From: Maritalea mediterranea
GTDB lineage: Bacteria; Pseudomonadota; Alphaproteobacteria; Rhizobiales; Devosiaceae
DNA length: 64,000 bases
Reading direction: 5' to 3'
Assembly: GCF_021568695.1 (NCBI RefSeq)
Contig: NZ_JAKGTI010000002.1
Span: 310,001 to 374,000 of the forward strand
Below, piece after piece: positions 18,916 to 28,018 of this stretch (its first letter is position 1; every line of letters starts with the position of its first letter). The notes under the pieces were generated by a model. It did not search any database. It was not told the DNA's origin and saw only the letters and a list, made by a program, of their open reading frames with translations. Position numbers and translations under genes: made by a program.

Positions 18916-19931
18916 TATTTGGCCCCCACTTCCTGCTTTTTCGCCATGCCGGGCACACCAAGCCCATCCATGCTGAAGGGGCGTGCCTGCACCTCGTTGC
19001 GGGTGGCATAACGCAGGGTGGCCGAACGGGCGCGTGGATTATCTGCCAATTCTTTTTTCGACGGACGTACGGGCTTGGATATGTCACGCCAGCACTGCGG
19101 GGCTTCGTCAGCCAGGGGCATATGGCGCGATTGCTGTGTCTGGGGTTTGAGAAAGCGCTTAACGATCCGGTCTTCCATCGAGTGGAACGTCACCACCGCC
19201 AACTTACCACCGGGCGGCAATTTGGCTTCCGCGTCAAAAAGACCATGCACCAATTGATTATATTCCGCATTCACGGCGATGCGCAGCGCCTGAAAGGTCT
19301 TGGTGGCGGGGTGTGCTTTGCCGGGCTTGCCCTTTCCCAGAGTTTTCTCAATCAAATCGGCCAACTGCTTTGTGGTGGTCAGTGGCGCCTCCTCGCGTGC
19401 GGTCACGATAGCATTGACCAGAGCCCTTGCCCGCCGCTCTTCACCAAAACCGAAAATCAGATCAGACAATTCTCGCGCTTCCAGCCCATTCACCAGATCC
19501 GCCGCAGTTACGCCGTGCTGTTCCATGCGCATATCCAACGGCCCATCGCGCATAAAGGAAAAGCCGCGCTCGCCTTGATCGAGCTGCATAGAACTTACGC
19601 CAATATCCAGCACCACCGCATCAATTTCATCAATTTCCGCTTCTGCAAGCAACGCCGCCAACTGCCCGAATTGACCTGGCAAAAAGCGAAATCTCGAACC
19701 AAAATCATTGTCCAACTTTTTGACAAAGGGCGCCACTGCCGGGTCGCGATCGATGCCAATCACCTGCGCACCCGCCTGCAACAGATAGCGGGAATAGCCG
19801 CCCGCACCAAAGGTGCCGTCGACAATCACTTTGCCATCAATTGGGGAAAGGCCTTCGATAACTTCTTGAATAAGAACAGGAATATGCGACCCATTAGACG
19901 ACATATTTTGTGCGTCCTGATGTTGAACCAT
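18915..19931 (-). CDS. rsmH: 16S rRNA (cytosine1402-N4)-methyltransferase RsmH (MraW)
   Basis: A 338-residue SAM-dependent methyltransferase acting on C1402 of 16S rRNA. It shows the HIPVLIQEVIEGL start region, the SAM-binding IVDGTFGAGGYSRYLL, VLDIGVSSMQLDQGERGFSF, GPLDMRM and VVTFHSMEDRIVKRF. The frame is open to a TTG at 19958; ATG 19931 has AGGAG eleven bases upstream, and ATG 19904 is a further alternative. It is the first gene of the dcw string here; no mraZ precedes it. Confidence 0.96.
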   Translation of the reverse strand: MVQHQDAQNMSSNGSHIPVLIQEVIEGLSPIDGKVIVDGTFGAGGYSRYLLQAGAQVIGIDRDPAVAPFVKKLDNDFGSRFRFLPGQFGQLAALLAEAEIDEIDAVVLDIGVSSMQLDQGERGFSFMRDGPLDMRMEQHGVTAADLVNGLEARELSDLIFGFGEERRARALVNAIVTAREEAPLTTTKQLADLIEKTLGKGKPGKAHPATKTFQALRIAVNAEYNQLVHGLFDAEAKLPPGGKLAVVTFHSMEDRIVKRFLKPQTQQSRHMPLADEAPQCWRDISKPVRPSKKELADNPRARSATLRYATRNEVQARPFSMDGLGVPGMAKKQEVGAK

Positions 19932-20069
19932 CAGTTGTGATACTCCTGTTGAACCCAATACTCATGCGGCCACAATTCGGGCGCTTATAACTCACTCCAC
20001 AAAATATAGCTAACCGAGCCTTAAGATTAGGTTTCAAATTCGAGTAAATCTGGATTTTGGCAAGGAAAA

Positions 20070-20448
<379 letters not shown>

Positions 20449-20484
20449 GCTTTCAATAGGGACGCAAAAGGGATGGGTCAAGCT

Positions 20485-21201
20485 TTATGCAGGTGTAGAC
20501 GAACTGGATTGTCGAATTTCCAAAATCTGATCATAGGCATGATTGATGGCCGCCATCTTTTTGGTGGTGAGCTGCACCAACTCGGCAGGCACACCTTTGG
20601 CCATCAGCCGATCTGGATGATGTTCGGCAACCAATTTGCGATAAGCATCGCGCAAGCCATCATCATCAATGTCGCGCTCGACACCCAAAACAAAATACGG
20701 GTCACTATCCCCGGCCACCATATGCTGGGCGCTCAAACGGTCAAACTCATCTTCGGTCAGCCCGAAAATCACGCTCACTGTTTCCAGATAGGCCAACTCA
20801 TCCTCGTGGATCAGCCCATCGGCCTCGGCTATATGAAACAGCCCGTCCAACACATGCTCCAACGTTTCAGGACTGTCCTGAAACAGCCGCGCCACCCGGC
20901 GAGCATAGGTTTCAAACCCGGCCACGTCTTGCTGGGCCAAATCAAACACCCGCGCCACCTGCTCTTCGGCTCCGGCGGGAATTTCAACATTTTCACGGAA
21001 CGCCCGAATTTCATCAGCGGTCACCACCCCGTCCGCCGCTGCCATTTTGGCCGACAGTGCCACCAATGACAGGGTAAAGGCGGCTTCCTTGCCGCCCAGC
21101 AACCAGGTTTCGGGGTCCAGCAGCGAGGCCAGCGATCCCGCCAGCCCCGTGCGTTCAGAAAAGGAACCAATCTTTTGCGCTATTATTGTCCATACAGACA
21201 T
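20485..21201 (-). CDS. DjlA-type J-domain protein with TerB-like domain
   Basis: 238 residues. The central part (about 45-150) is an acidic, helical TerB/DjlA-like domain (SAKMAAADGVVTADEIRAF, FHIAEADGLIHEDELAYLE). The C-terminal 65 residues form a J domain (DPYFVLGVERDIDDDGLRDAYR) with the essential HPD motif in VAEHHPDRLM. It is therefore a probable DnaK co-chaperone. Unlike DjlA of Escherichia coli it lacks an obvious N-terminal membrane helix. ATG 21201 has GGAGGG five bases upstream; ATG 21243 would add 14 residues without such a site. Confidence 0.88.
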   Translation of the reverse strand: MSVWTIIAQKIGSFSERTGLAGSLASLLDPETWLLGGKEAAFTLSLVALSAKMAAADGVVTADEIRAFRENVEIPAGAEEQVARVFDLAQQDVAGFETYARRVARLFQDSPETLEHVLDGLFHIAEADGLIHEDELAYLETVSVIFGLTEDEFDRLSAQHMVAGDSDPYFVLGVERDIDDDGLRDAYRKLVAEHHPDRLMAKGVPAELVQLTTKKMAAINHAYDQILEIRQSSSSTPA

Positions 21202-21273
21202 TTTTCCCTCCGCAGCCAACTGGTTGCCAGATATAGGCGACATTATGTCCGATTCCAGACAATAAAACGAGTT

Positions 21274-22197
21274 TTAGCCCCTTGAAATCTCCGGCCGCCG
21301 CCCCAATAGACGCGCCAATGCATAGACCAAAGGCGACCGATTCATGGTATAAAAATGGAACTCGGTGACTCCACGGTCCACCAATTCTGTCACCTGCTCG
21401 GCCGCCACAGCCGCCGCCACCAGCGCATGGGTTTCAGGATCATCTTCCAACCCCTCGAACCGCTCTGCAATCCAGCTTGGAATGGATGAGCCGCATTTCC
21501 CCGCGAAGCTGGCAATCTGTTTGAAGTTGTGTATCGGCTGAATGCCAGCCACAATCGGCGCCTCTACGCCTGCATTGCGCGCCCGATCCACATAGCGGAA
21601 ATAGAGCTCATTATCGAAAAACATCTGCGTAATGGCGCGGCTGGCACCCGCATCAATCTTGCGCTTCAGATTTTCGAACTCGGCGTACCAATCCGGGCTT
21701 TGTGGATGCTTTTCGGGATAGCAGGCCACAGAGATATCAAAACTGCCAATTGTGCGAATGCCCGCCACCAGTTCCGCAGCACTTCGATAGCCTTCAGGAT
21801 GCGGCTGAAACGGCTGGCCTACCCCCTCAGGCGGGTCGCCCCGCAAAGCCACGATCCGGGAAATCCCGGCGTCCTTATAGCCGCGCACAACGTCGTTTAC
21901 TTCGTCTTTGCTGGCGCCTACACAGGTCAAATGCGCGGCCGCCTTAACGCCTGTTTGTTTTTCAATTTGCGAGACCATGCGGGTCGTGCGCCCGCGTGTC
22001 GTGCCGCCAGCGCCATACGTCACCGACACGAAACGCGGTGATAGTGGTGCGAGTCGATCCAATGTTTCCCAAAACCGGGCTTCCATTTTGTCGGTCTTTG
22101 GCGGGAAAAACTCAAATGACAAATCAAGCTTTGCCAATTCCTTGTCAGATTGTCGCGACAAACGGTCGGGGGTGGATAAAATAGGTGTATCACTCAT
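21274..22197 (-). CDS. metF: Methylenetetrahydrofolate reductase MetF
   Basis: A 307-residue TIM-barrel flavoprotein that reduces 5,10-methylene-THF to 5-methyl-THF, supplying the methyl group for methionine synthesis. Family motifs are LSFEFFPPKTDKMEARFWET, SVTYGAGGTTRGRT, THLTCVGASKDEV, ALRGDPPEG and ITQMFFDNELYFRYVDRARNAG. It starts seven bases after the ArsR-methyltransferase gene, so the two are almost certainly co-transcribed and share the palindromic operator at 23175-23196. Confidence 0.96.
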   Translation of the reverse strand: MSDTPILSTPDRLSRQSDKELAKLDLSFEFFPPKTDKMEARFWETLDRLAPLSPRFVSVTYGAGGTTRGRTTRMVSQIEKQTGVKAAAHLTCVGASKDEVNDVVRGYKDAGISRIVALRGDPPEGVGQPFQPHPEGYRSAAELVAGIRTIGSFDISVACYPEKHPQSPDWYAEFENLKRKIDAGASRAITQMFFDNELYFRYVDRARNAGVEAPIVAGIQPIHNFKQIASFAGKCGSSIPSWIAERFEGLEDDPETHALVAAAVAAEQVTELVDRGVTEFHFYTMNRSPLVYALARLLGRRPEISRG

Positions 22198-22204
22198 ATC
22201 AAAA

Positions 22205-23161
22205 TCAATTCTTTTCTTTGTCCGTAAGGTGCCAAATGCACACGGTTAGTCCATCGTCGGGTCCGGGATGCGGAATTTCTTGCGCCTGCATCACTTCCAA
22301 TTGCGCGCTGCGCGCCCAGGCCTGCATTTGAACATGGGAAAGCCCCAGGCGTCGGTGCGCCTGCTCTTCCCGCAAAAACTCCAGCTTGTGGGGCATAAAA
22401 TCCACCACCATGATCGCCCCGCCCTGCTTCAAGGCAAGCTGCGCATTTCGCAGTGCAATGCCGGGATCATCAAAATGGTGGAGCACCTGATGCAACATGA
22501 CAAAATCAGCGCTGTCGCGATATTCGGTTAGATCGCTGATATCCGCGAGACGCACCTGCACATTTTTGAGGCCAGCCTTATCAAACTTGGTCCGCGCCAC
22601 TGAAATCATCTCGCGGCTGGCATCAAGCCCGACACCCTTTTTGTACTGGTCAGCTAATAATTCTAGCATTCGGCCAGTGCCTGTGCCCAAATCTAGGAAA
22701 GTCTTAAAGAATTTGTCCTTAAGCATCGCCTGAATGGCGGCTTCCACCGCTTCATCTGGCGCATGCAACGTCCGCAGTCGGTCCCAATCTTTCGCCACCT
22801 TGGCGAAGAATGTGGCGGCCCGCGCCTGATGGTCACGCCGCACCGCGGCAAGCCGCTCGCGGTCAGCCACCAACAACTCATCTTCCAAGTTAAGTCGCCC
22901 CAAAATATGCTCGACCAACGCGGCAGATTCCAGCTCGTCGGACAGGCGAAAAAACGCCCACGCGCCCTCAGCATGCCGAGTGATCAGGCCCGATTCGGTC
23001 AATAAACGTAGATGACGGGACACGCGTGGCTGGCTTTGGTCCAGAATCTCAGTTAAATCCTTCACCGAGAGTTCCCCTTCAGCCAAAAGCGCAAGCAAGC
23101 GCAACCGGGTGAACTCGCCCGCTGACCGTAAGATTTCCACCATTTCGCGCAAATTCGTCAC
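22205..23161 (-). CDS. ArsR-family regulator fused to a SAM-dependent methyltransferase
   Basis: 318 residues in two domains. Residues 1-90 form an ArsR-type winged helix (SAGEFTRLRLLALLAEGELS, QPRVSRHLRLLTESGLI). Residues about 140-310 form a class I methyltransferase with motif I FLDLGTGTGRMLELLA and the downstream HQVLHHFDDPG. This fusion next to metF is common in Hyphomicrobiales and is thought to couple regulation to SAM or SAH. The start is GTG 23161 with GAGG six bases upstream; ATG 23143 would trim the winged helix. A perfect palindrome 14 bases upstream suggests autoregulation. The methylation substrate is unknown. Confidence 0.9.
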   Translation of the reverse strand: MTNLREMVEILRSAGEFTRLRLLALLAEGELSVKDLTEILDQSQPRVSRHLRLLTESGLITRHAEGAWAFFRLSDELESAALVEHILGRLNLEDELLVADRERLAAVRRDHQARAATFFAKVAKDWDRLRTLHAPDEAVEAAIQAMLKDKFFKTFLDLGTGTGRMLELLADQYKKGVGLDASREMISVARTKFDKAGLKNVQVRLADISDLTEYRDSADFVMLHQVLHHFDDPGIALRNAQLALKQGGAIMVVDFMPHKLEFLREEQAHRRLGLSHVQMQAWARSAQLEVMQAQEIPHPGPDDGLTVCIWHLTDKEKN

Positions 23162-23174
23162 GTCGACCTCATAT

Positions 23175-23196
23175 GATATAAAGGTTTCTTTATATC
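23175..23196. promoter_or_regulatory. Palindromic operator of the ArsR-methyltransferase/metF operon
   Basis: A perfect 9-4-9 inverted repeat, GATATAAAG then GTTT then CTTTATATC, 14 bases upstream of the GTG start. Its length and symmetry fit an ArsR-type dimer site, and its position would block transcription or initiation. The likely ligand of control is SAM or SAH status (inference). Confidence 0.65.
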
Positions 23197-23308
23197 CTAA
23201 ATACAGAATTTGGCAATGAAATAGGTTAAAGCGGTGTGGGTAAATTTCTTACCTCAGATGAAACGCTTCATCAATTAAATCAACCATTAAATAAGAGTCG
23301 TTAAAAAG

Positions 23309-23620
23309 ATGACAAACGAACGTCACAGTACGGCAAATAACTCGTCAAATGATCGCGATAGAATGTGCGTGATTCTGAGTGCCCTTGCGGACCCTGTCAG
23401 ATTGTCCATTGTGGAACAATTGGCAGAAAAGGGTGAGTTGCCAGTGGGGGCGATCTCGTCACCGCACAATATTACGGCACCCGCTATTTCCCGCCATTTG
23501 CGGGTGTTGGAATCTGCCGGCGTGATCGAACGCCGCATCGACCGCCAATGGCGAATCTGCTCGCTGCAAAAACCAACCATTCAAGATGTCATTGATTGGG
23601 CACAACGGCTCATCAACTGA
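23309..23620 (+). CDS. Small ArsR-family transcriptional regulator
   Basis: A 103-residue winged-helix protein. The core reads VILSALADPVRLSIVEQLAE, and the recognition helix region is ITAPAISRHLRVLESAGVIERR, typical of ArsR/SmtB repressors. No CXC metal motif is present in helix 3; the only Cys residues are C19 and C68, so a metal ligand set is not evident. It is transcribed divergently from the ArsR-methyltransferase gene with a 147-base gap. No clear ribosome binding site precedes the ATG. Its target is unknown. Confidence 0.8.
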   Translation: MTNERHSTANNSSNDRDRMCVILSALADPVRLSIVEQLAEKGELPVGAISSPHNITAPAISRHLRVLESAGVIERRIDRQWRICSLQKPTIQDVIDWAQRLIN

Positions 23621-23690
23621 CCCCCGCCACGTCGCAAGTTCCTGCGACGAGCTTAAAAGCCAAAGTGTTATCCAGTTGACCGCCTCAGCT

Positions 23691-24809
23691 TCAGGCCACG
23701 TGTGCTTTTTGCTGGGGCCGGCGAAAACTGTGCGCGCGCCACATTTCAAAAATCTCGCGTGCATCATGATAGGAAAGTGTTTCATAGCGCGCTGCGGCAA
23801 GCTGTAAATCATTTGTGCCAAGCTTCTCCCGCCACGGCACGATGGCAATAGCTTTGGCAAAGCTTTGCGACGACATATCCAATGCCCGGGCTGCCACAGT
23901 AAACGCGCCGACATCTTGGCCAGCAAACCATTTCACCATGACATCAGGTTTTATTTTCAACATCAATGCAATCGCAGCTGCTGTGTGGTGGGCATAAGAG
24001 AAGCGACAGAACCGCTCAAGAGCGCTCATATCCAATTTCCGACGATCGCTTAGAGCTTTTACCTGGCCCCACGCCACATTCCACTCGGCGGCGTTGAAAC
24101 CCACCTGCTCTTTGATTTTGTTGACCACAACATTTTTGGCCGCCTCTACGTTGGCTTGGTCGACCTTCATGTGGGTACGGGCCAACTGGGTGAAAACGCG
24201 TTTGCTCGCATGGTCCAACGTTTCATAGATCGACCGCCAGTCCACATCTTGTCGATGGGCCATCTTTCCTGCGATGGTCGCGTCCTTCGCAGCGCGGCTG
24301 ATCAAAATAGGTCCCGCCTCTGGACCAATAACGGCGTTTTCATTTTCCATCAACTTCACGATGGTTTCATTTTCTGCATGATCACAAATTGAACTGCTAA
24401 CACGATCCGTCACCGGATTGCGCCCGGCTATCGCGGCGCGGTGCCCCTCAGTCTGCGACTCGATAATTTCAATCAGATCATCATCGGACAACACACTGGA
24501 AAACTCGAGCAGCGGCGCGGCGACTTCAACCTCATCGTGGGCGAGCTTGATCACCACTGTGCCCGGCGCACGGGATAGTGGCGCAAGAATTTTGGCTACT
24601 TCTGCGCGCGCTTCGCTCTCAACCAGTTCGGCGAGCTGACACAACACGTCGTCATATTGGGATATCTGTTCGTCGTCACAACGGTCTACAACGTGGCTGA
24701 ACAATGTGGCCATATTCCGGATCAAATGCTCGCATTCAGCCGGACTGCTATCGTGGTTCAGTGCTCGAAAGTTCGAGAATGCTGTCCCCTTGGAATGATC
24801 GATTTCCAT
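23691..24809 (-). CDS. DUF2336 domain protein
   Basis: A 372-residue, largely helical protein with repeated short helices (LAELVESEARAEVAKILAPL, LSDDDLIEIIESQTEGHRAAIAGR). This pattern matches DUF2336, a family common in Caulobacterales and Hyphomicrobiales whose function is unknown. There is no signal peptide or membrane helix, so it should be cytoplasmic. The ATG has an ideal ribosome binding site (AAGGAGG, five bases upstream), and two small hairpins sit just before it. It converges on the small arsR gene across a 70-base gap. Confidence 0.75.
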   Translation of the reverse strand: MEIDHSKGTAFSNFRALNHDSSPAECEHLIRNMATLFSHVVDRCDDEQISQYDDVLCQLAELVESEARAEVAKILAPLSRAPGTVVIKLAHDEVEVAAPLLEFSSVLSDDDLIEIIESQTEGHRAAIAGRNPVTDRVSSSICDHAENETIVKLMENENAVIGPEAGPILISRAAKDATIAGKMAHRQDVDWRSIYETLDHASKRVFTQLARTHMKVDQANVEAAKNVVVNKIKEQVGFNAAEWNVAWGQVKALSDRRKLDMSALERFCRFSYAHHTAAAIALMLKIKPDVMVKWFAGQDVGAFTVAARALDMSSQSFAKAIAIVPWREKLGTNDLQLAAARYETLSYHDAREIFEMWRAHSFRRPQQKAHVA

Positions 24810-24822
24810 CGCTACCTCCTTC

Positions 24823-24861
24823 GGTGCTTTTGCACCATTCCGCCCACTCTACAACGGGCGG
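24823..24861 (-). promoter_or_regulatory. Tandem hairpins in the leader of the DUF2336 gene
   Basis: Two perfect inverted repeats follow each other: CCGCCC/GGGCGG with a 10-base loop (24840-24861) and GGTGC/GCACC with a 4-base loop (24823-24836). The second ends directly before the AAGGAGG ribosome binding site. They could affect translation or mRNA stability; this is inference. Confidence 0.4.
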
Positions 24862-24934
24862 ACTAAAGCAAATGCTGGCGTTTCCGCTAAAGTTTGGGTC
24901 AAATTTTATCGGTAGGCGAAAGAATTGATTAACC

Positions 24935-24966
24935 AAAAAAGCGCCACCTCAGGTTGAGGCGGCGCC
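24935..24966 (-). terminator. Terminator of the catalase gene
   Basis: Stem GCGCC-A-CCTCA pairing with TGAGG-C-GGCGC around a three-base loop. On the minus strand it is followed by six Ts (plus-strand A-run at 24935-24940). It lies about 25 bases past the catalase stop. Confidence 0.85.
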
Positions 24967-24992
24967 TCTCTTTATTCAATCTTGGGTTGCAC

Positions 24993-26432
24993 TTAGCCCT
25001 TAAGAGCGGCCCGCACCCCGTTTCCATAATCAGGGTGAATCTGGTCAAATAGGGCCAATTGGCGATCAATGATGTGTTGCGGCACTCCATCCATAGCATC
25101 CGCAATGTTAGAAAACAGCCGCTGCTTCTGATCCGCATCGAAGAGCTCGAACAATGCGCGCGGCTGCGAAAAGTCATCATTGCCGTCCCGATGGTTATAG
25201 CGATCGGCATCGCCCTCAATCGGCAGAGCCGGTTCCTTATACTCGGGCGCTTCCTTCGCGGACTCATCGATAGAGTTCGGCTCATAATAAGCGTCCACAT
25301 GGCCGGTCTTCTGACCAAAGAAGTTCATCTGACCATCCTTGTGATAGTGATGTACGCCATTTTTCGGCTGGTTCACCGGCAGGGCTTCATAGTGGGTGCC
25401 CAGACGATAACGGTGCGCATCCGCATAGGAGAAGATCCGCGCCTGCAGCATTTTATCCGGTGAAAAGCCAATGCCGGGCACCACGTTGGAGGGAGAGAAC
25501 GCGGCCTGTTCGATCTCGGCGAAATAGTTCTCAGCATTACGGTTTAGTTCCATCACACCCAGATCGATTGGCGGGAAGTCCCCATGCGGCCAAACCTTGG
25601 TCAGATCGAAGGGATTATGCTCAAACTTGGCCGCCTGTTCTTCGGTCATGATCTGCACTTGCATTTTCCACCGTGGATAATGCCCGGCCTCAATCGAGCC
25701 AAACAGAGCTTCCTGGTAGGTTTCGCGGCTTTCGCCCACCACCTGTTTCGCCTCTTCATTAGTGAAGTGCGCGTGGCCTTGCTCGGTCTTGAAATGGAAC
25801 TTCACCCATACGCGCTCGCCCTTTTCATTCCATAAGGAATAGGTGTGCGAGCCATAACCGTTCATATGCATGGGCGCTGTGGGCAAGCCACGGTCAGACA
25901 TCAAAATGGTGACCTGATGTAAGCTCTCGGGTGACAGGGACCAGAAGTCCCACATGGCAGTGGGAGACCGCAGATTGGTTTTCGGGTGACGCTTTTGGGT
26001 GTGAATAAAATCAGGGAATTTATACGGATCACGCACAAAGAACACAGGTGTGTTGTTGCCCACCAAATCCCAGTTGCCTTCTTCCGTGTAAAATTTAAGG
26101 GCAAAGCCGCGCACATCGCGCTCGGCGTCTGCCGCGCCCTGCTCGCCCGCCACGGTGGAGAAGCGCGCCAACATGTCTGTTTCTGCACCCGGCTGCAGCA
26201 CCTTGGCGGAGGTATATTTGGAAATATCGCCGGTGATTTTCAGCTTACCAAATGCACCCCAGCCTTTGGCATGCACCACCCGCTCAGGAATACGCTCGCG
26301 GTTCTGATGCGCCAGCTTTTCAATCAGCTGATAGTCCTGCAACAGCAATGGCCCGCGGGGCCCCGCCGTAATTGAATTCTGATTATCGGAAATCGGCGCA
26401 CCGGCCGTGGTGGTCAAAGTTTTCTTGCTCAT
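24993..26432 (-). CDS. katA: Monofunctional haem catalase, small-subunit (clade 3) type
   Basis: 479 residues, the usual length of clade 3 catalases, which disproportionate hydrogen peroxide. The catalytic His54 lies in [13 protein letters not shown], the distal Asn in [20 protein letters not shown], and the proximal haem ligand Tyr336 in [15 protein letters not shown]. No secretion signal is present. The gene is divergent from oxyR across 91 bases that contain two inverted repeats, so peroxide induction through OxyR is likely. A strong terminator follows it. Confidence 0.97.
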   Translation of the reverse strand: MSKKTLTTTAGAPISDNQNSITAGPRGPLLLQDYQLIEKLAHQNRERIPERVVHAKGWGAFGKLKITGDISKYTSAKVLQPGAETDMLARFSTVAGEQGAADAERDVRGFALKFYTEEGNWDLVGNNTPVFFVRDPYKFPDFIHTQKRHPKTNLRSPTAMWDFWSLSPESLHQVTILMSDRGLPTAPMHMNGYGSHTYSLWNEKGERVWVKFHFKTEQGHAHFTNEEAKQVVGESRETYQEALFGSIEAGHYPRWKMQVQIMTEEQAAKFEHNPFDLTKVWPHGDFPPIDLGVMELNRNAENYFAEIEQAAFSPSNVVPGIGFSPDKMLQARIFSYADAHRYRLGTHYEALPVNQPKNGVHHYHKDGQMNFFGQKTGHVDAYYEPNSIDESAKEAPEYKEPALPIEGDADRYNHRDGNDDFSQPRALFELFDADQKQRLFSNIADAMDGVPQHIIDRQLALFDQIHPDYGNGVRAALKG

Positions 26433-26486
26433 ATCGCTCCCTTTCTTTCGATTGAGTCAAAGGTAGGCGCACCACACCCAAAATAC

Positions 26487-26525
26487 AAATTGATTAATTT
26501 TTCAATTTTGATAAGTTTTTCTTAT
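26487..26525. promoter_or_regulatory. Candidate OxyR sites between catalase and oxyR
   Basis: Two inverted repeats occur in the shared promoter region: AAATTGA-N8-TCAATTT (26487-26508) and ATAAG-N5-CTTAT (26511-26525), the second touching the first oxyR ATG. LysR-type regulators bind such dyads in divergent promoters. The match to the Escherichia coli OxyR consensus is only partial. Confidence 0.45.
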
Positions 26526-27480
26526 GAGAAAAATGACGTTGAAACAGATGCGCTATGCCCTTGCCGTGCAAAAGCACGGCCATTTCGGCACGGCAGCCGA
26601 AAAGAGCCATGTGACACAACCCGCCCTGTCGCAACAAATCAGCGCGCTCGAAACCTATTGTGGCAAAAAGCTTTTTGAACGGCTGGGAAAACGCGTCATC
26701 CCCACCCGCTTTGGCGAGGTATTTTTGCTGGAAGCCGCGCGCATTGTCGCGCAGGTTGATGCCTTGGAAGAAGCGGCGCACGAAGCCCGATTTGGCCTCA
26801 GCGCTCCCATTCGCGGGGCGTTGATTCCCACCATTGCCCCCTATTTCCTGCCCCACCTGCTCACAACTTTGGCCGAAAACTTTCCCACCCAATTGTTCAA
26901 TTTAGGCGAAATGCAAACCGAAATGTTGTTGAGGCAATTGGCCGATGGCGAGCTGGATTTCGGCATTATCGGCACCAAACCACCCTTGGACCGGTTTGAA
27001 GCGCAACCACTTTTTGACGATCCTTTCGTCTTGGCCGCCGCGCGCCACAAAAACATTCAGGACCCGGTAGACCTGAACCTGATGCAGAATGAAGAATTAT
27101 TGCTGCTTTCAGAAGGTCATTGCTTTCGTGATCAGGCCATAGAGGCCTGCAGCCTCGACCCAAAGGGCGGCAGTAAAGATCAAGCCTTCGCAGCCACTTC
27201 ACTGGCCACCATTGTGGAACTTGTGGCCAAGGGGTTTGGCGTCACTCTTCTACCCGCCATGTGTTTGGTACGGGAAATTCGCAGCGATTCCCTTGCGCTG
27301 CATGAGTTAAAGTCCCCCGGCGCGCACCGCACCATTTCCATGGTCTGGCGCCGCACCTCGGCGCAAAAGCAGCAATTGCGTCAAATCGCGACCCTCGCCG
27401 CATCCCTTGCCACGGCCTGCCTGGCCATGCCGACTAGATCGAAGGCTGATAGAGCTGCTGGGGCCACACCCGCACCTTGA
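26524..27480 (+). CDS. oxyR: Hydrogen peroxide sensor OxyR
   Basis: A 318-residue LysR-type regulator. The N-terminal helix-turn-helix reads FGTAAEKSHVTQPALSQQIS. The two redox Cys of OxyR are present as C200 (LSEGHCFRDQAI) and C209 (EACSLDP), one residue off Escherichia coli C199 and C208, so peroxide sensing by disulfide formation is expected. ATG 26533, three codons in, is also plausible because GAG lies five bases before it. The last 16 codons overlap the convergent MOSC gene by 47 bases. The C-terminal tail (SKADRAAGATPAP) looks like a low-complexity extension. Confidence 0.95.
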   Translation: MRKMTLKQMRYALAVQKHGHFGTAAEKSHVTQPALSQQISALETYCGKKLFERLGKRVIPTRFGEVFLLEAARIVAQVDALEEAAHEARFGLSAPIRGALIPTIAPYFLPHLLTTLAENFPTQLFNLGEMQTEMLLRQLADGELDFGIIGTKPPLDRFEAQPLFDDPFVLAAARHKNIQDPVDLNLMQNEELLLLSEGHCFRDQAIEACSLDPKGGSKDQAFAATSLATIVELVAKGFGVTLLPAMCLVREIRSDSLALHELKSPGAHRTISMVWRRTSAQKQQLRQIATLAASLATACLAMPTRSKADRAAGATPAP

Positions 27481-28018
27481 TCTCATCACCCTGGCGCACA
27501 GTGCCGGGGCGCTCCACCCAAGCCACCAGACCGCGCAAATCCTCAGCCGCCTTCACAAAACCCAGCTCAATATCGTCGCGCCCGGCATAATCGGCCTGCA
27601 GCGCAGCCCCGGCAATCTTACACGGGGCATTGTATCCATCGATGCGCAGCACAGCACCAGACGGAAAAAAGAATTGTGTGCGCGATGGCACCTGCGAAAA
27701 ATTTGGCAAACCCTTGATCAGCATATTGGCACCAATGCGCCCCGCATCAAAATGATCCACATTCAGGCGTTCAGCAATGATGGCCACTTCTTCCACTGAC
27801 AAAAGCGACACCTGCCGCTCATTGCGCATTTCAGTACCGCGCTTGTACCAAGGCTCACGCCCGCCAGATTTGCGCGTCAGCCCCGCATGATGGTCCCCGA
27901 CGATCCCTTCAAAATTCAGTTCCAACGCCGACACAGATTTAGAGATGAAATCATCACCATCAGCCAGAAAGAGATCGGCAAGTTCAGCTTTGAACTTTTG
28001 TGTGGGAATTTGGGTCAT
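27434..28018 (-). CDS. MOSC domain protein
   Basis: 194 residues. The MOSC fold (molybdenum cofactor sulfurase C-terminal type) is indicated by GIVGDHHAGLTRKSGGR near the N-terminus, a central RIGANMLIKGLP segment and a Cys in DGYNAPCKIAGAAL at about residue 133, the position of the conserved sulfur-carrying Cys. MOSC proteins act in sulfur transfer or N-hydroxylated compound reduction with Moco; the substrate here is unknown. The start overlaps the rarD stop as ATGA (28015-28018), so the two form an operon. Its 3' end overlaps oxyR. Confidence 0.85.
   Translation of the reverse strand: MTQIPTQKFKAELADLFLADGDDFISKSVSALELNFEGIVGDHHAGLTRKSGGREPWYKRGTEMRNERQVSLLSVEEVAIIAERLNVDHFDAGRIGANMLIKGLPNFSQVPSRTQFFFPSGAVLRIDGYNAPCKIAGAALQADYAGRDDIELGFVKAAEDLRGLVAWVERPGTVRQGDEIKVRVWPQQLYQPSI

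Noticed and set aside
23161-23308. Possible SAM riboswitch upstream of the metF operon
   Set aside because: No conserved SAM-I, SAM-II or SAM-IV core was recognised; the palindrome explains the visible structure as a protein site.
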